Below, piece after piece: positions 33,241 to 45,300 of a stretch of DNA of 64,000 bases. The stretch's first letter is position 1. The number at the start of each line of letters is the position of its first letter. Position numbers and translations under genes: made by a program. The stretch is from the NCBI GenBank assembly GCA_028583415.1, contig CM053265.1, positions 28,861,815 to 28,925,814 on the forward strand, given 5' to 3'. Below the pieces are notes generated by a model, which saw only the letters and a program-made list of their open reading frames with translations, was not told where the DNA came from and searched no databases. Source of the DNA: Protea cynaroides. Its lineage: Eukaryota; Streptophyta; Magnoliopsida; Proteales; Proteaceae.

Positions 33241-34200
33241 ACGTGGGTCAGAATACGATAGTCCTCTAGGACCGAGTGATAATCCTAAGAAATCTAACAG
33301 TTGGATTCACATCACACCTATCTAGATTTCTGCACCTTAAGGGAGATGACAAAGGGGTAGGGATCATTCGGAAGCTACCCTTGAACTGAAAACATTAATT
33401 TTGGAATTATTGGGCTTGGCTTAATCATTCTTGATTAAAGGTTTTTTTTATCATTTCCTCATTTACCACCTCCATAAATGTGGGTGCCTAAATGCACATC
33501 CTCACACCTAGAAATTTCCTCTAGCAGTGTTTATGCATGGCAGTTCCACTAGGGTGTAGTAGAAAAGTAAATTCTTACCAAGACAATAGATATCATTCAA
33601 GCATGGTAATAACATTCAAAACATGGTAGTTGATCCAAAGATAGTACATACACTCAAGACATGGTAGTGTGATCTAAACATAACAGACAAATAATCCGAA
33701 CATAACAACATGCAAAAATATAATATGCGAGTGTGTGAGATAGATAATCAAAGACCGAGATAGCACTAACGTAAATGTACATGTGCTATGAATTTGTACA
33801 AACTGAGATATCAAGATCAAAAAATTATGTTATGCACTATACAACAACAATGTCAAAAATAATAATACAGAATAGAATATTGAAGGTTAAAATAATTATG
33901 TACAATATGACAACAAAGATTAAAAATAATTATATAAAATATAATGTCAAAGATTAAAATAATAATCCACACAATAAATATCAACGATTAAATAAATAAT
34001 GCAATATGATCCATGGTGCCGTGAGATATCACATCATGATAAATAATAATATACACATGGTACCATGTAAGAGGTCAAAGATAAAAATAACACTAAAATA
34101 TCAAAAATGGGAATATGTATGCAAAAATAAAACGTCCATATGCATGCAAAATCAAAAGTTTAAAGAAAAAAAACAACGGTAAGCTTGCAAGTAACTGTAA
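33241..34200. other. AT-rich non-coding interval
   Basis: No coding sequence. 33560-34150 is strongly AT-rich with repeated phrases such as AAGCATGGTA/AAACATGGTAGT and CAAAGATTAAAAATAAT. Confidence 0.5.
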
Positions 34201-34890
34201 GTCGAAAAGAAGAAGAGAAACTAACCTGGTTCGAGGTGTTGCCAATGGTCGCCGTAGGGTGTCGCGAGGGCCGTCAGATTGCCAATGATGATTGCGGGTG
34301 AAGTCAATGAAGGTTGCAAAATGGCCTTGGTGAGTGATGAAAAGAGTTACAGGTGAAAGTTGGGGTATAGTGAGTTTCAGATGATTGAAGAAGGAAAACA
34401 GGGGTAGGAAAGGTGTTGGGGTATTTAGTGGGGTTGTTCAACAATGGATGTCTGGTTGGTATGAGTGATTACCTAAGTGATTCGCTTCAGCTCCCAGCAG
34501 TGGTGGCAATGGGGATTTCAAAGTGAAGAAGAAGGGCCAGCCTAAAAAAACTTCCCTTCCATGTGAGCATCGGTAGGGTATTTATAGAAGCAGGAGGTTG
34601 GATGAAGAAAGGTGGAGTGGGGCTCGATAGAGGTTCGGTTGCAGCAGATTTTGGGGGGAGTAGATGAGCTGTCGACAAGGAGAAGCAATGGTTGGTGGGC
34701 AGGTTTGTTCGGCGGGTTTCTTGGTGTGAACAGTGGTGCAGGTTGAAAAATGGTAGGGTGTAGTGACTGATCGGTGTTGTAGGCTGATGGTCCTTGGGGT
34801 TAGTCGGCAAGTAGGGCAGTGCAGTAGTTGGTGTCTCAATGGAGAGAGATGCTGCTGGTCCACGGGTTTTTTGGGTAACAGAATGTGGCA
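34201..34890 (-). promoter_or_regulatory. Promoter-like DNA with TATA box on the minus strand
   Basis: Minus-strand CTATAAATAC at 34587-34578, with a C-rich upstream region and a pyrimidine-rich downstream leader. It may be the U3-R part of the LTR of the unclassified host element. The overlapping short frames (34487-34908) show no recognisable protein. Confidence 0.35.
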
Positions 34891-34895
34891 GATCT

Positions 34896-37169
34896 TGTCA
34901 CACCCCAATTCTGATCCAACCAGAATGGTGTGAGTGAACCGTCATTGAACCATCGATTCACACCAGGATCTCAATAAGACCGTGTCCACTCATACAAACC
35001 ATTGCACATAACCACAATCAAAATATAAATAATACAGCAGAAGTTTTTAACTAAATGAACTGAGTATCTATTGATAAATTTAAATAACATAACCAGTTAT
35101 CCAAAATTCCAAATATAAGATAAATATCTTTACATCACTTTAATCCAACTGAAAATAATTAAAATAAATAAAAATCCAATCAAAGGTACACGCAGAAAGA
35201 ACACTCGCATGAAGCGTCATGCTAGTCCTCTCCAGCCTGTATATCCAGAGCAGCCACGCCACCATATGCCGACGCGTTCATATAGTCATCCACCATGTAA
35301 CCTGCATCAACATCTAAAAACAATGTACGTACAAAGGGTGAGCTCACAACTTAGCTCAGAAAGACAATTAGACAGTTTCACAATATTATGCATGAGTAAC
35401 AATCATTTTATGCTGTGGTCTAGTTTAAGTTTGCAATGTGCTATAGAAAGGTTTGTTGACCGCCAGACCTCTATACACGAGTGCGTGGCACCGCACAGTA
35501 GATCACACCACCACCGACCCACATGCATCCATCATGGAATAGAGATAGAGCTAAGGTATACCCGTACCTCCCTTGATACTCCACCCATACCAGTACCTAA
35601 GCCCCACTGGCCATGGCTTGCAAACTGGTCTCGCAACTAACCAATCCTATATGTCATCAATGTAGGCTCCATCCCAGTACAGCCGTCTACGACATAGAGA
35701 TAGAGCTAGAGCGTGCAGGCCGGGCTGGAAACCACAATGCCTCACCTCCCCCTGATACCCTACCCGCAACAAGCATACTAAGATAGAACAATACGTAGGT
35801 AGACCCTATCCCAACATAACTCCCTATGACATAGAGATAGAGCTAAAGCATCGTGGCTAGGCCAGCATCAACATCGGAGACCATAGTGCCACATCATCAT
35901 GGCCAGGTCAGCGTCAACATCGGAGACCACCATGCCACGACCTTCCCTTGATACCCCACCAGTACCAAGCATGTTAAAATAGAAAACTACAAAAGGTGCC
36001 AGTGTGAGGAATGATCCCAGGCCCCATGCCCTTCCCATTCGACACACCAACGAAAATAATCACATGCCTAACAATCACATCCTATCATGCATGAACAATA
36101 ATAATTACTGAAAGTAAAGGATGACATGTGAATATTCACAAACATCACATCATATATATTCATGGTTATTAACAACGATTTACTGTCCGTTAATTATTAG
36201 GGTTTAGGTCAGATTCCCTTACCTGACGCTCATTTGATTGCTTGCTCCACGACTCAAGATCCAAACAGGATATCACAAGGTCCTACATAATATTAGGGTT
36301 CCATTAGAATAGTTTCTTAGGGTTTCACGTTGGTTGGAAAACCAATAGAGTTCAAACCAGTCTTTCAGGGCTGACCGGTCGCAACATACCGATCGCAGCT
36401 CTGTGGGAAAACTAGCGACCGGTATGGTTGACCGGTATGTCTCCCGAAGACCATACTTTAGGTTTTTTGACTGCCGTCGATCATTATTCATGATTTCCAG
36501 GGTTTCTCCTATCCATTCTAGGTCTAAGCTTTGAGTTAGAGTTATCTCCAACTCATTCAAGTCTAGTTTTGATGATAATCATCCTAGAAACTCGAATCTA
36601 CGGTTAGACGGAAAAGTAAAGTTTAATGGCCAAATTAGGGTTTAGATCAATACCTGCTTTGCATGGTATTGATCCAACTACACTAACCATTCTAGAGTCA
36701 TAACGTAAGAGAGAGGGTTTTAAACACTTACCGTCGACTGGCGTAAGGTGAGCTTCGTCGAACGGCAATGGCGGTTCTTCCTTCTTCTTCTTAGCCCCTT
36801 CTCTTTCTCCAATCTCTTTCTCCTCTCTAGGGTTTGTGAGGATTAATGGAAGGGATTCTAGGAGGTTTAGAGGGGTTCAAATAGGCTAGGATTAGGGTTT
36901 AGGAAGCCTCTTAGGATTAGGAAAGTCTAAGATTCAGAATTAGGAAAGTGGGACCCGTAGAGATCCAATTTTGGATCTCCGTAGTCTACTGTTTCGGATC
37001 ACCGTAGTCTGCTGCGCAAAGATCATTGGTCGACCGGTACCATCGACCTTTGGTCTGATTTCGTACCTGATTGTCATCCGCTCATCTTGTCTGACCCGGT
37101 AATGATCGAAAGACCTGCTATGACATGAAATCAAGGTTTAAACCAGGTTTATGGAGTGCGGGTCTTACA
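34896..37169 (-). repeat. T2 LTR a (3' LTR of the array)
   Basis: 2274 bp, TGTAAGACCCGCACTCC...GGGGTGTGACA. U3 carries ACCGGT-rich palindromic motifs (36388-36445, 37028-37050). TATTTGAA at 36883-36876 replaces the TATTTAAA of the other copies. Confidence 0.93.
35180..35314 (-). CDS. LTR-encoded peptide, T2 LTR a (broken)
   Basis: DVDAGYMVDDYMNASAYGG at the start and HDASCECSFCVYL at the end, with one internal TAG (GED-stop-HD) absent from the LTR b copy. Confidence 0.4.
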
Positions 37170-37268
37170 ACTCCCCCACCCTCAAAAGAAATTTTGTCCC
37201 GAAATTTGCATGTAGGTTCTACAACTCCCCCACCCTTAAAAGAAATTTTGGCCTCAAAATTTGAACGT
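37170..37268 (-). other. Duplicated polypurine tract, T2 copy 2a
   Basis: GGTGGGGGAGT next to the LTR and a second copy 54 bp away (starting at 37224), each followed by similar ATTTCTTTTAAGGGT. The same doubled arrangement is in copy 2b. Confidence 0.75.
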
Positions 37269-40200
37269 ACCTTGATCGTCGAAAAGGTTAGGGTACTCCT
37301 TCCTCATCGTGCTCTATTCCTCCCAAGTAATTTCTTTTACATCTTGGCTTTTCCAATGCACTTTCACATAATGGATATCCTTGGTTCGAAGTTGTTGTAC
37401 CTTTCGGCTTGAGAGCATCACAGGAACCACTTCAAATTTTAAGTCTTCAGTCAAGTCTGGGAGTCTACTGTTAAGATGTGCGATGGATGTCTGACATACT
37501 TCTTCAATAATGATATATGGAACACATCATGAACGTTTGACATGGATGGTGGTGATGCCAGTTGATATGCTACATTACCATGTCTGGTAAATATCTCGTA
37601 TGGTCCTACATACTTGGGGCATAGCTTCCCCTTCTTACCAAACCACTTCAGACCTCGCACCGGTGATATCTTTAAAAATACCTTGTTGACCATTTCAAAC
37701 TCCAGATCTCGACGTCGATTATCCGCATAGTGCTTCTGTCGAACTTGAGCTGTCTTTACTCTCTCCTTGATTTGATCAATCACTCGACAAGTTTCTTCAA
37801 CAAACTCTGGTCCTACAATTCATCTTTCTCCCCCCTCGTTCCATAACAAAGGTGTACGATGCTTTTTCCCATAGAGTGCTTCATATGGAGCCATCTGAAT
37901 TGTAGCCTGATAGTCGTTGTTATAAGCAAACTCGATAAGTGATAGTTTCTCGTCCCAAGCTCCTTTGAAATCTAATGCACAAGCTCGGAGCATATCTTCT
38001 AAAATTTGAATGGTCCTTTCTGACTGCCCATCCGTCTAAGGGTGGAAAGTTATACTAAACTTCAACTTGGTTCCCATAGCTTTCTGTAATCCTCCCCAAA
38101 ACTTTGATGTAAAACGAGGGTCTCTATCAGATACTATACCTTCTGGGATGCCATGAAGTCTGACTATATTATCAACATATAACTTGGCCAGCTTGTCCAT
38201 GGTATACTGAGGTCTGACCGCAATGAATCGAGCTGTCTTGGTGAGTCGATCGCTATTACCCAAACTGCATCCACTGACCTTGGTGTCAAAGGTAGGCCAG
38301 TGACGAAATTCATAGTAACACAATCCCACTTCCACGCAGGCTCTGGTAGTGGTTGCAGCAAACCTACGGGTCTCTGCCTTTCTGCTTTAACTTGTTGACA
38401 ATTCAGACATTGGAACACGAAACGAGCTATATCTGCTTTCATACCCCTCCACCAATACAGTTTTCTTAAATCATGGTACATTTTGGTACTTCTTGTATGT
38501 ACCGAATATGGAGTGTAATGAGCTTCAGTCATAACTCGATCTCTGATATTGCAGTCTTCACTCTTAGGTATACATAACCGTCCACGATACCTAAGTACCT
38601 TGTCTGAATCCAACGTAAAGTCAGGATTGCTATTACCCTTCTCTAGGTCTTCTTGCACTGTCTTGAGATGTGGATCCTGTAGGATTGCTACCATGACTTC
38701 ATCAACTAAATCCTGTGAGATCTTCAAAGCTGCGAACATCATGGTGAACTTATGAATTAAGCCTTGCTCGAGTGGATCTTCTGCAGTCTCTATTATATAT
38801 TCTTCATCGCCTTCAGTTGAACTTGAAGCTGCAGCACATAATGCGGCATTTGTACTTGGTCCTGCCTCAGGTTTCGATGCCCACTTTCTGCTTAAGGCAT
38901 CAGCCACAACATTTGCTTTACCTAGATGGTTCTGGATGTCACAGTCATAATCTTATAATAACTCCAGCCATCTCCTCTGTCTCATATTCAGATCCTTCTG
39001 AGTGAAAAGATAAGTTAAGCTCTTGTGATCTAACTTAAACTGAAACTTTTCACCATACAAGTAGTGTCTCCAAGTTTTGATGGCATGTATAACTGCTACA
39101 AACTCCAAATCATGCGTAAGATAGTTCTTCTCATGCTCTTTTAACTGTCTTGATGCGTAAGCAATCACCTGTTCTCCTTGCATCAATACACACCCAATAC
39201 CCAACCCTGAACCGTCCGTATATAAGGTAAACGGTACGCTTGGTTCTAGGATGGTCAAGATAGGTGCAGAGACTAGTCTTGATTTCAAAGTCTGAAAGCA
39301 CTTCTTGCACTCATCTGTCCATATGAATTTCTCTCCTTTCTTGGTCAATCTGGTGAGTGGAACAGCGATCCTTGAGTAATCCTCCACGAATCTTCTATAA
39401 TAACCAGCCAACCCAAGGAAGCTACGAATCTCTGCAATAGATTTTGGTGCTTCTCATCCTACTATAGCAGCTATCTTGCTTGTATCAACCTTGATACCAT
39501 CTTTAGATACTACATGGCCCAAGAAAGCCACTTCCTTCAACCAAAATTCACAGTTTTTGAATTTGGCATACAGTTTTTCCTTTCTCAGCCGTTGTAGGGC
39601 TGCTCTCAAGTGTGTTGCATGAGCCTTCCTGTCCTTTGAGTAGACCAATATGTCTTCGATGAATACGATGACTGAAGTGTCCAACATATCATGAAACACT
39701 TGGTTCATCAGTTCCATGAACGACGCTGGTGTATTAGTCAACCCGAACGACATAACTAGAAACTCATAATGCCCATACCTTGTCCTGAAAGTAGTCTTTG
39801 GAATATCTCCGGCCTTGATCTTTAGTTGGTGATACCCTTATCGGAGATCAATCTTCAAGAAAACCATTGCACCCTGCAACTGATCGAACAGATCATCGAT
39901 CCTAGGCAAAGGATACCGATTCTTGATCGTTAACTTGTGCAGCTCATGGTAGTCAATACATAGCCTTACACTTCCGTCTTTCTTCTTGACAAATAATATA
40001 GGAGCTCCCCAAGGTGATATGCTAGGTCGTATGAAACTCTTATCTAACAATTCTTGTAATTGGGTCTTCAACTCCTTTAGCTCGGTAGTGGCCATCCTGT
40101 ATGGTGCTTTAGACACCGGCGCCAAACCTGGCTAAGGTCTATCACAAATTCTGTAGCCCTGTCTGAGGGTAGACCTGGGAGATCCTCTGGAAATACATCA

Positions 40201-40714
40201 GGGAACTCTCGTACCACATCTATCTTCCATCTTTGGTAACTCCGCAGTGATGTCGACTACAGATACTAGATACCCCACTCCACCCTTCTCTAAGCATCTC
40301 TTAGCTTTTAGGGCGGAGAGGATCAACTTCCGCTTCCTAGGTAACATGGTCCCAGTGAAGCTAAACTCCTTTCCCTTTTTATCTGTAAGCACCAGCTTCC
40401 TTTCACCACATAATAGGCTAGCTGAAAGATGGCCTAGCCAATCCATTCCCAAGATGACATCAAAGTCTGCCATCTCGAGTAGTACCAAACTTGCTTCTAA
40501 GTCTCGGCCCTCAATACAAACTGTACACGGCTCATAATATTTAGTCAAAGCCACCTTGACTCCTAGCGGAGAGCGAACTATCAAGATTGGGTTCAAGTGC
40601 TTGATTGGTAATTCCATTCACTTCCCAAAGGAAATGGAAACAAAGGAGTGCGTGGCCCCAGAGTCAAAGAGTACTCTGGCAGGTATACCAGCTACATTTA
40701 CAATTCCAGTGACC
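37269..40714 (-). pseudogene. pol: T2 copy 2a pol pseudogene
   Basis: Protease FDSGATHSF (about 40660), RT LCIDYHELHKL, RNase H LYTDGSGLGIG, integrase zinc ligands (TEAHYTPYSVH...CLNCQ) and a chromodomain-like tail (KVHWKSQDVKEITWEE). The RT catalytic motif reads FIEDILVYS instead of FIDD, and the first integrase Asp is Asn (TMNFVTGL), so both enzymes are dead. Stops: TAA at 39840-39838, TGA at 39456-39454, TAG at 38038-38036 in the HPQTDG motif, and a stop after the protease FGK (about 40619). Frameshifts near 38250 and 37455. Confidence 0.9.
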
Positions 40715-41986
40715 ACATCAGGTGATGCGGCTACCTCTTCGGTGGTGACAGCAAATACTTTTCCTTGTTGTGGAGGTTGCTTCTTATTTAGAGTGCAGTT
40801 CCTTGCAACATGACCCAGTTGCTGGCAATTATAGCATTTGATATTCGGGTTGTGTCCAACGAACTGTGGCACAGGGGGTGCCGTATTGTTCCTTGCAGCC
40901 ACTGTAGTGGACTGAGCCTTGTATGGGCCGAAAGGTCTATTGTTACCGCCACCTGAAATCTCAGTAGCGGGTCTCTTCAATCCGTTGTTCTGTGCAAAGA
41001 AGCTGTCCCTCTGACTAGATTCTATCACTCTTGCAACCTGTACAGCCTCATTACAAACTTTCTTGTCAAGACCTAAGATATGCTCTCTGATGCTTCCACA
41101 CAGTCCCATGGTGAACCTACGTGTCTTGGTCTCTTCCTCTTGCATACTTGCCGGTGCGAAGAAAAATGACTCTTCATAACTTTACTGGTAAGCATCCACA
41201 GTCGACTGAGACTGCTGCAGATTAAGGAATTCCTTCTCCATCTGATCTCTGAAGCTCTTCGAGAAATATTTATCAAAGAAGGCTACCTTGAACACTACCC
41301 AATCCACCTGTGTATGCTTTGTCTCCAAATATGCCCGTGTAGAATTCCACCAAGCATTCGCATCCTCTTTTAGCATATGAGTGGCAAACAGAACCTTCTC
41401 ATCCTCTGTACAAGTCATCAGGAGAAAATTATTCTCCATTTCTGCAACCCACTGTGCTGGCCACAATGGTTTCCCTATCATACCTGTGAATGTAGAAGGC
41501 TTCAGCTTTAAGAATCTGTCCACTGCCCGACTCAGATCGTGCTGCCCATGTGTATTCATTTCGTACCATGGTGGTGGATACGGGTAGACTCCCTGATAAG
41601 TACAAGACGACGGGAACTGGTGCGGTGGTTGGAAATTCTGAGCTTGGCCCATCGGCCCTGGGCTACCATGCATCGGCTGTGTGGCATTATTTCCTCCAGA
41701 TTCAGGCGAACCTTCAGTGGGTACATAACCTGGTGGCCTGAACATCTTTAACGTCTCGCTCAGGAATGCTTTCTGCTGAGCTTCCATTTGATATACCAGA
41801 TTGGTCACAATTACTAAGAGTTCGTGTAAGGAGGGCCAGGCAAATTTGTTGGTACCTTAGGAACCTGGCCTTCTTCAGCTGCCGGGTTTGGCTCTTCATA
41901 TAGCCAGTTTCCATATGTTCTTCAGCCTGGCGCACCCTGGAGTGGTGACGCTTTCGGAGGCCTCTACGATCGTTTCCGCCTACCAT
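40715..41986 (-). pseudogene. gag: T2 copy 2a gag
   Basis: Start ATG at 41986-41984 (MVGGNDRRGLRKRHH), frame change near 41890, then MTNLVYQMEAQQKAFL, a Pro-rich linker, capsid core (MENNFLLMTCTEDEKVL, NAWWNSTRAYL, FFDKYFSKSFRDQMEKEF), a stop near 41182, MQEEETKTRRF, and an intact zinc knuckle CYNCQQLGHVARNC. Continues in frame into the protease, with no intron-like insert at the junction, unlike element 1. Confidence 0.88.
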
Positions 41987-42406
41987 CTCAGACTATACTA
42001 TATAGATCTGAGAAGAAGACATAACGCGTGAGATACAATAGAACAATAATAGTAGGGTTAGTCTTGAACAATGTAAGGCGATAAGTCGAAAAGGATGTTA
42101 ATTCTTTCCTTTCTTTCTTGATATGTTTATGTATCAGGGTAACTGTCCGGCTTGTGGACTGTACCCTGTAGCACTACCACATTTGATACATTTTTTTTTC
42201 CGTTTAATGAAAGTTTTATGGTTCACCCTAACTAGAGCATTTGTAGTATTAAATTCCATATTTAATATAGTATATTATGCTCTTTCTTAATCAGTCTCAG
42301 GTATCAAACAATGCTTATGGTGTGTTTATATTAAGATTTTTAATTTTCCTAACTCAGTTCATCAACTTAGTTAAGTGCAATATGGTCTATTGGACAGAGC
42401 CTCAGG
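41987..42406 (-). other. T2 copy 2a leader
   Basis: 420-bp leader without an ORF on either strand. There is no antisense ORF, in contrast to element 1. Holds the conserved hairpin at 42135-42168. Confidence 0.7.
42135..42168. ncRNA. Leader hairpin, T2 copy 2a
   Basis: CAGGGTA-ACT-GTCC-GGCTTGT-GGAC-TG-TACCCTG, a perfect 7-bp outer stem and a 4-bp inner stem. Identical in copy 2b (58241-58274). Confidence 0.5.
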
Positions 42407-42418
42407 GCTCTGATACTA
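42407..42418 (-). other. T2 copy 2a primer binding site
   Basis: TAGTATCAGAGC, one mismatch (G to A) from the initiator tRNA-Met site. Copy 2b (58514-58525) has the perfect TGGTATCAGAGC. Confidence 0.85.
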
Positions 42419-42421
42419 AGT

Positions 42422-44740
42422 TGTCACACCCCAATTCTGATCCAACCAGAATGGTGTGAGTGAACCGTCATTGAACCAACGGTTCACACCAGGATCTCAA
42501 AAAGACTGTGTCCACTCATACAAACCATTGCACATAACCACAATCAGAATATAAATAATACAGCGGAAGTCGTTAACTAAATGAACTGAGTATCTATTGA
42601 TAAATTTAAATAACATAATCAGTTATCCAAAATTCCAAATATAAGATAAATATCTTTACATCACTTTAATCCAACTAAAAATAATTAAAATAAATAAAAA
42701 TCCAATCAATGGTACACGCAGAAAGAACACTCGCATGAAGCGTCATGCTCGTCCTCTCCTGCCTGTACATCCAGAGCAGCCACGCCACCATACGCCGGTG
42801 CGTTCATATAGTCATCCACCGTGTAACCTGCATCAACATCTAAAAACAATGAACGTACAAAGGGTGAGCCCACAACTTAGCTCAGTAAGACAATTAGATA
42901 GTTTCACAATATTATGCATTAGTAATAATCATTTTATGCTGTGGTCTAGTTTAAGTTTGCAATGTGCTATAGAAAGGTTTGGTGGTCGCCTCACCTCTAT
43001 ACACGAGTGTGTGGCACCGCACAGTAGATCACACCACCACCGACCCACATACACCCATCATGGAATAGAGATAGAGCTAAGGTATACCCGCACCTCCCCT
43101 GATACTCTACCCATACCAGTACCTAAGCCCCTACTAGCCAAGGCTTGCAAACTGGGCTCGCAACTAACCAATCCTATATGTCATCAATGTAGGCTCCATC
43201 CCAGTACAGCCGTCTACGACACAGAGATAGAGCTAGAGCGTGTAGGCCGGGCTAGAGACCACAATGCCTCACCTCCCCCTGATACCCTACCCGCAACAAG
43301 CATACTAAGATAGAACAATACGCAGGTAGACCCTATCCCAACATAACTCCCTACGGCATAGAGATAGAGCTAAAGCATCGTGGCCAGGCCAGCGTCAACA
43401 TCGGAGACTACAGTGCCACATCATCATGGCCAGGTCAGCGTCAACATCGGAGACCACCATGCCACGACCTTCCCTTGATACCCCACCAGTACCAAGTATG
43501 TTAAAATAGAATACTACAAAAGGTGCCAGTGTGAGGAATGATCCCTGGCCCCGTGCCCTTCTCATTCGACACACCAACGAAAACAATCACATGCCTAACG
43601 ATCACAACCTATCATGCATGAACAATAATAATAACTGAAAGTAAAAGATGGCATGTGAATATGCACAAACATCACATCATATATATTCAGGGTTATTAAC
43701 AACGATTTACTGTCCATTAATTATTAGGGTTTAGGTCAGATTCCCTTACCTGATGCTCATTTGATTGCTTTCTCTACGACACAAGATCCAAACGGGATAT
43801 CACAAGGTCCTATATAATATTAGGGTTCCATTAGAATAGTTTCTTAGGGTTTCACGTTGGTTGGAAAACCAATAGAGTTCAAACCAGTCTTTCAGGGCTG
43901 ACCGGTCGCAACATACCGGTCGCAGCTGTGTGGGAAAACTAGCGACCGGTATGGTCGACCGGTATGTCTCCGAAAGACCATACTTTAGGTTTTTCGACTG
44001 CCGTCGATCATTCTTCATGCTTTCCAGGGTTTCTCCTCTCCATTCTAGGTCTAAGCTTTGAGTTAGAGTTATCTCCAACTCATTCAAGTCTAGTTTTGAT
44101 GATAATCATCCTAGAACTCGAATCTAGGGTTAGACAACAAAGTAGAGTTTAATAGCCAAATTAGGGTTTTGATCAATACCAGCTTTGCATGGTATTGATC
44201 CAACTACACTAACCATTCTAGAGTCATAACGTAATAGAGAGGGTTTTAAACACTTACCGTCAACTGGCATAAGGTGAGCTTCGTCGAACGGCAATGGCGG
44301 TTCTTCCTTCTTCTTCCTAGCCCCTTCTCCATCTCCAATCTCCTTCTCCTTTCTAGGGTTTGTGAGGATTAATGGAAGGGATTCTAGGAGGTTTAGAGGG
44401 GTTTAAATAGGCTAGGATTAGGGTTTAGGAAGCCACTTAGGATTAGGAAAGTCTAGGATTTGGAATTAGGAAAGTGGGACCCACAGAGATCCAATTTCAG
44501 ATCTTCGTAGTCTGCTGTTTCGGATCACCATAGTCTGCTGCATAGAGATCACTGGTCGAGCGGTACCATAGACCGGTACCATCGACCGGTCAACATGAAA
44601 TCATACTTAGTTGTTCGTCTTTGGCCCAATTTCATACCTGATTGTCATCCGCTCATCCCGTCTGGTTCGGTGATGATCGGGAGACCTGCTACGACATGAA
44701 ATCAAGGTTTAGACCGGGTTTATGGAGTGCGGGTCTTACA
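42422..44740 (-). repeat. T2 LTR b (shared middle LTR)
   Basis: 2319 bp. It serves as 5' LTR of copy 2a and 3' LTR of copy 2b. TATTTAAA at 44409-44402. ACCGGT motifs at 43902-43970 and 44553-44600. Confidence 0.93.
42706..42840 (-). CDS. LTR-encoded peptide, T2 LTR b (open)
   Basis: The open T2 version: DVDAGYTVDDYMNA, GGVAALDVQAGED, EHDASCECSFCVYH and stop. It directly follows TTGTTTTTA on the sense strand. Confidence 0.45.
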   Translation of the reverse strand, partial: DVDAGYTVDDYMNAPAYGGVAALDVQAGEDEHDASCECSFCVYH

Positions 44741-45300
44741 ACTCCCCCACCCTTAAAAGAAATTTCGTCCCAAAATTTATAAATAGGTTCCACAACTCCC
44801 CCACCCTTAAAAGAAATTTTGGCCTCGAAATTTGAACGTACCTTGATCATCGAAAAGGTTAGGGTACTCCTTCCACATCGCGCTCTCCTCCTCCCAAGTA
44901 ATTGCTTCTGCATCTTGGCTTTTCCAATGCACTTTCACATAATGGATATCCTTGGTTCGAAGTTGCCACGTCTGGTCAATATCTCGTATGGTCCCACATA
45001 CCTGGGGCATAGCTTCCCCTTCTTACCAAACCGCTTCAGACCTCGCACCGGTGTTATCTTCAAGAATACATTGTCACCCCTTTCAAACTCCAGATCTCCA
45101 CGTCGGTTATCCGCATAGTGCTTCTGTCGAACTTGAGCTGTCTTTACTCTCTTCTTGATCTGATCAATCACTCGACAAGTTTCTCCAACAAACTCTGGTC
45201 CTATAATTCATCTTTCTCCCACCTCGTTCCATAACAAAGGTGTACAACACTTTTTCCCATAGAGTGCTTAATATGGAGCCATCTGAATTGTAGCCTGATA
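44741..45300 (-). pseudogene. pol: T2 copy 2b pol, C-terminal part (before nested element 3)
   Basis: Doubled polypurine tract (44741 and 44795), then the chromodomain-like end (LRTKDIHYVKVHWKSQDAE, WEEESAM) and the integrase C-terminus (RGLKRFGKKGKL, YVGPYEIL). About 200 bp between YEILTRRG and the LRTKDI block is deleted compared with copy 2a. Interrupted at 45300 by element 3; continues at 54030. Confidence 0.85.

Noticed and set aside
34487..34908. Two overlapping minus-strand ORFs of about 108 codons, Pro/Thr/His-rich
   Set aside because: Low-complexity composition from pyrimidine-rich promoter-like DNA; different frames of the same stretch and no recognisable domain.
35209..35640. Plus-strand ORFs of 143-192 codons in T2 LTRs (also 42735-43313 and 58842-59369)
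   Set aside because: They are antisense to the LTR and overlap the better-conserved sense peptide; the protein varies by frame breaks between copies and matches nothing I know.
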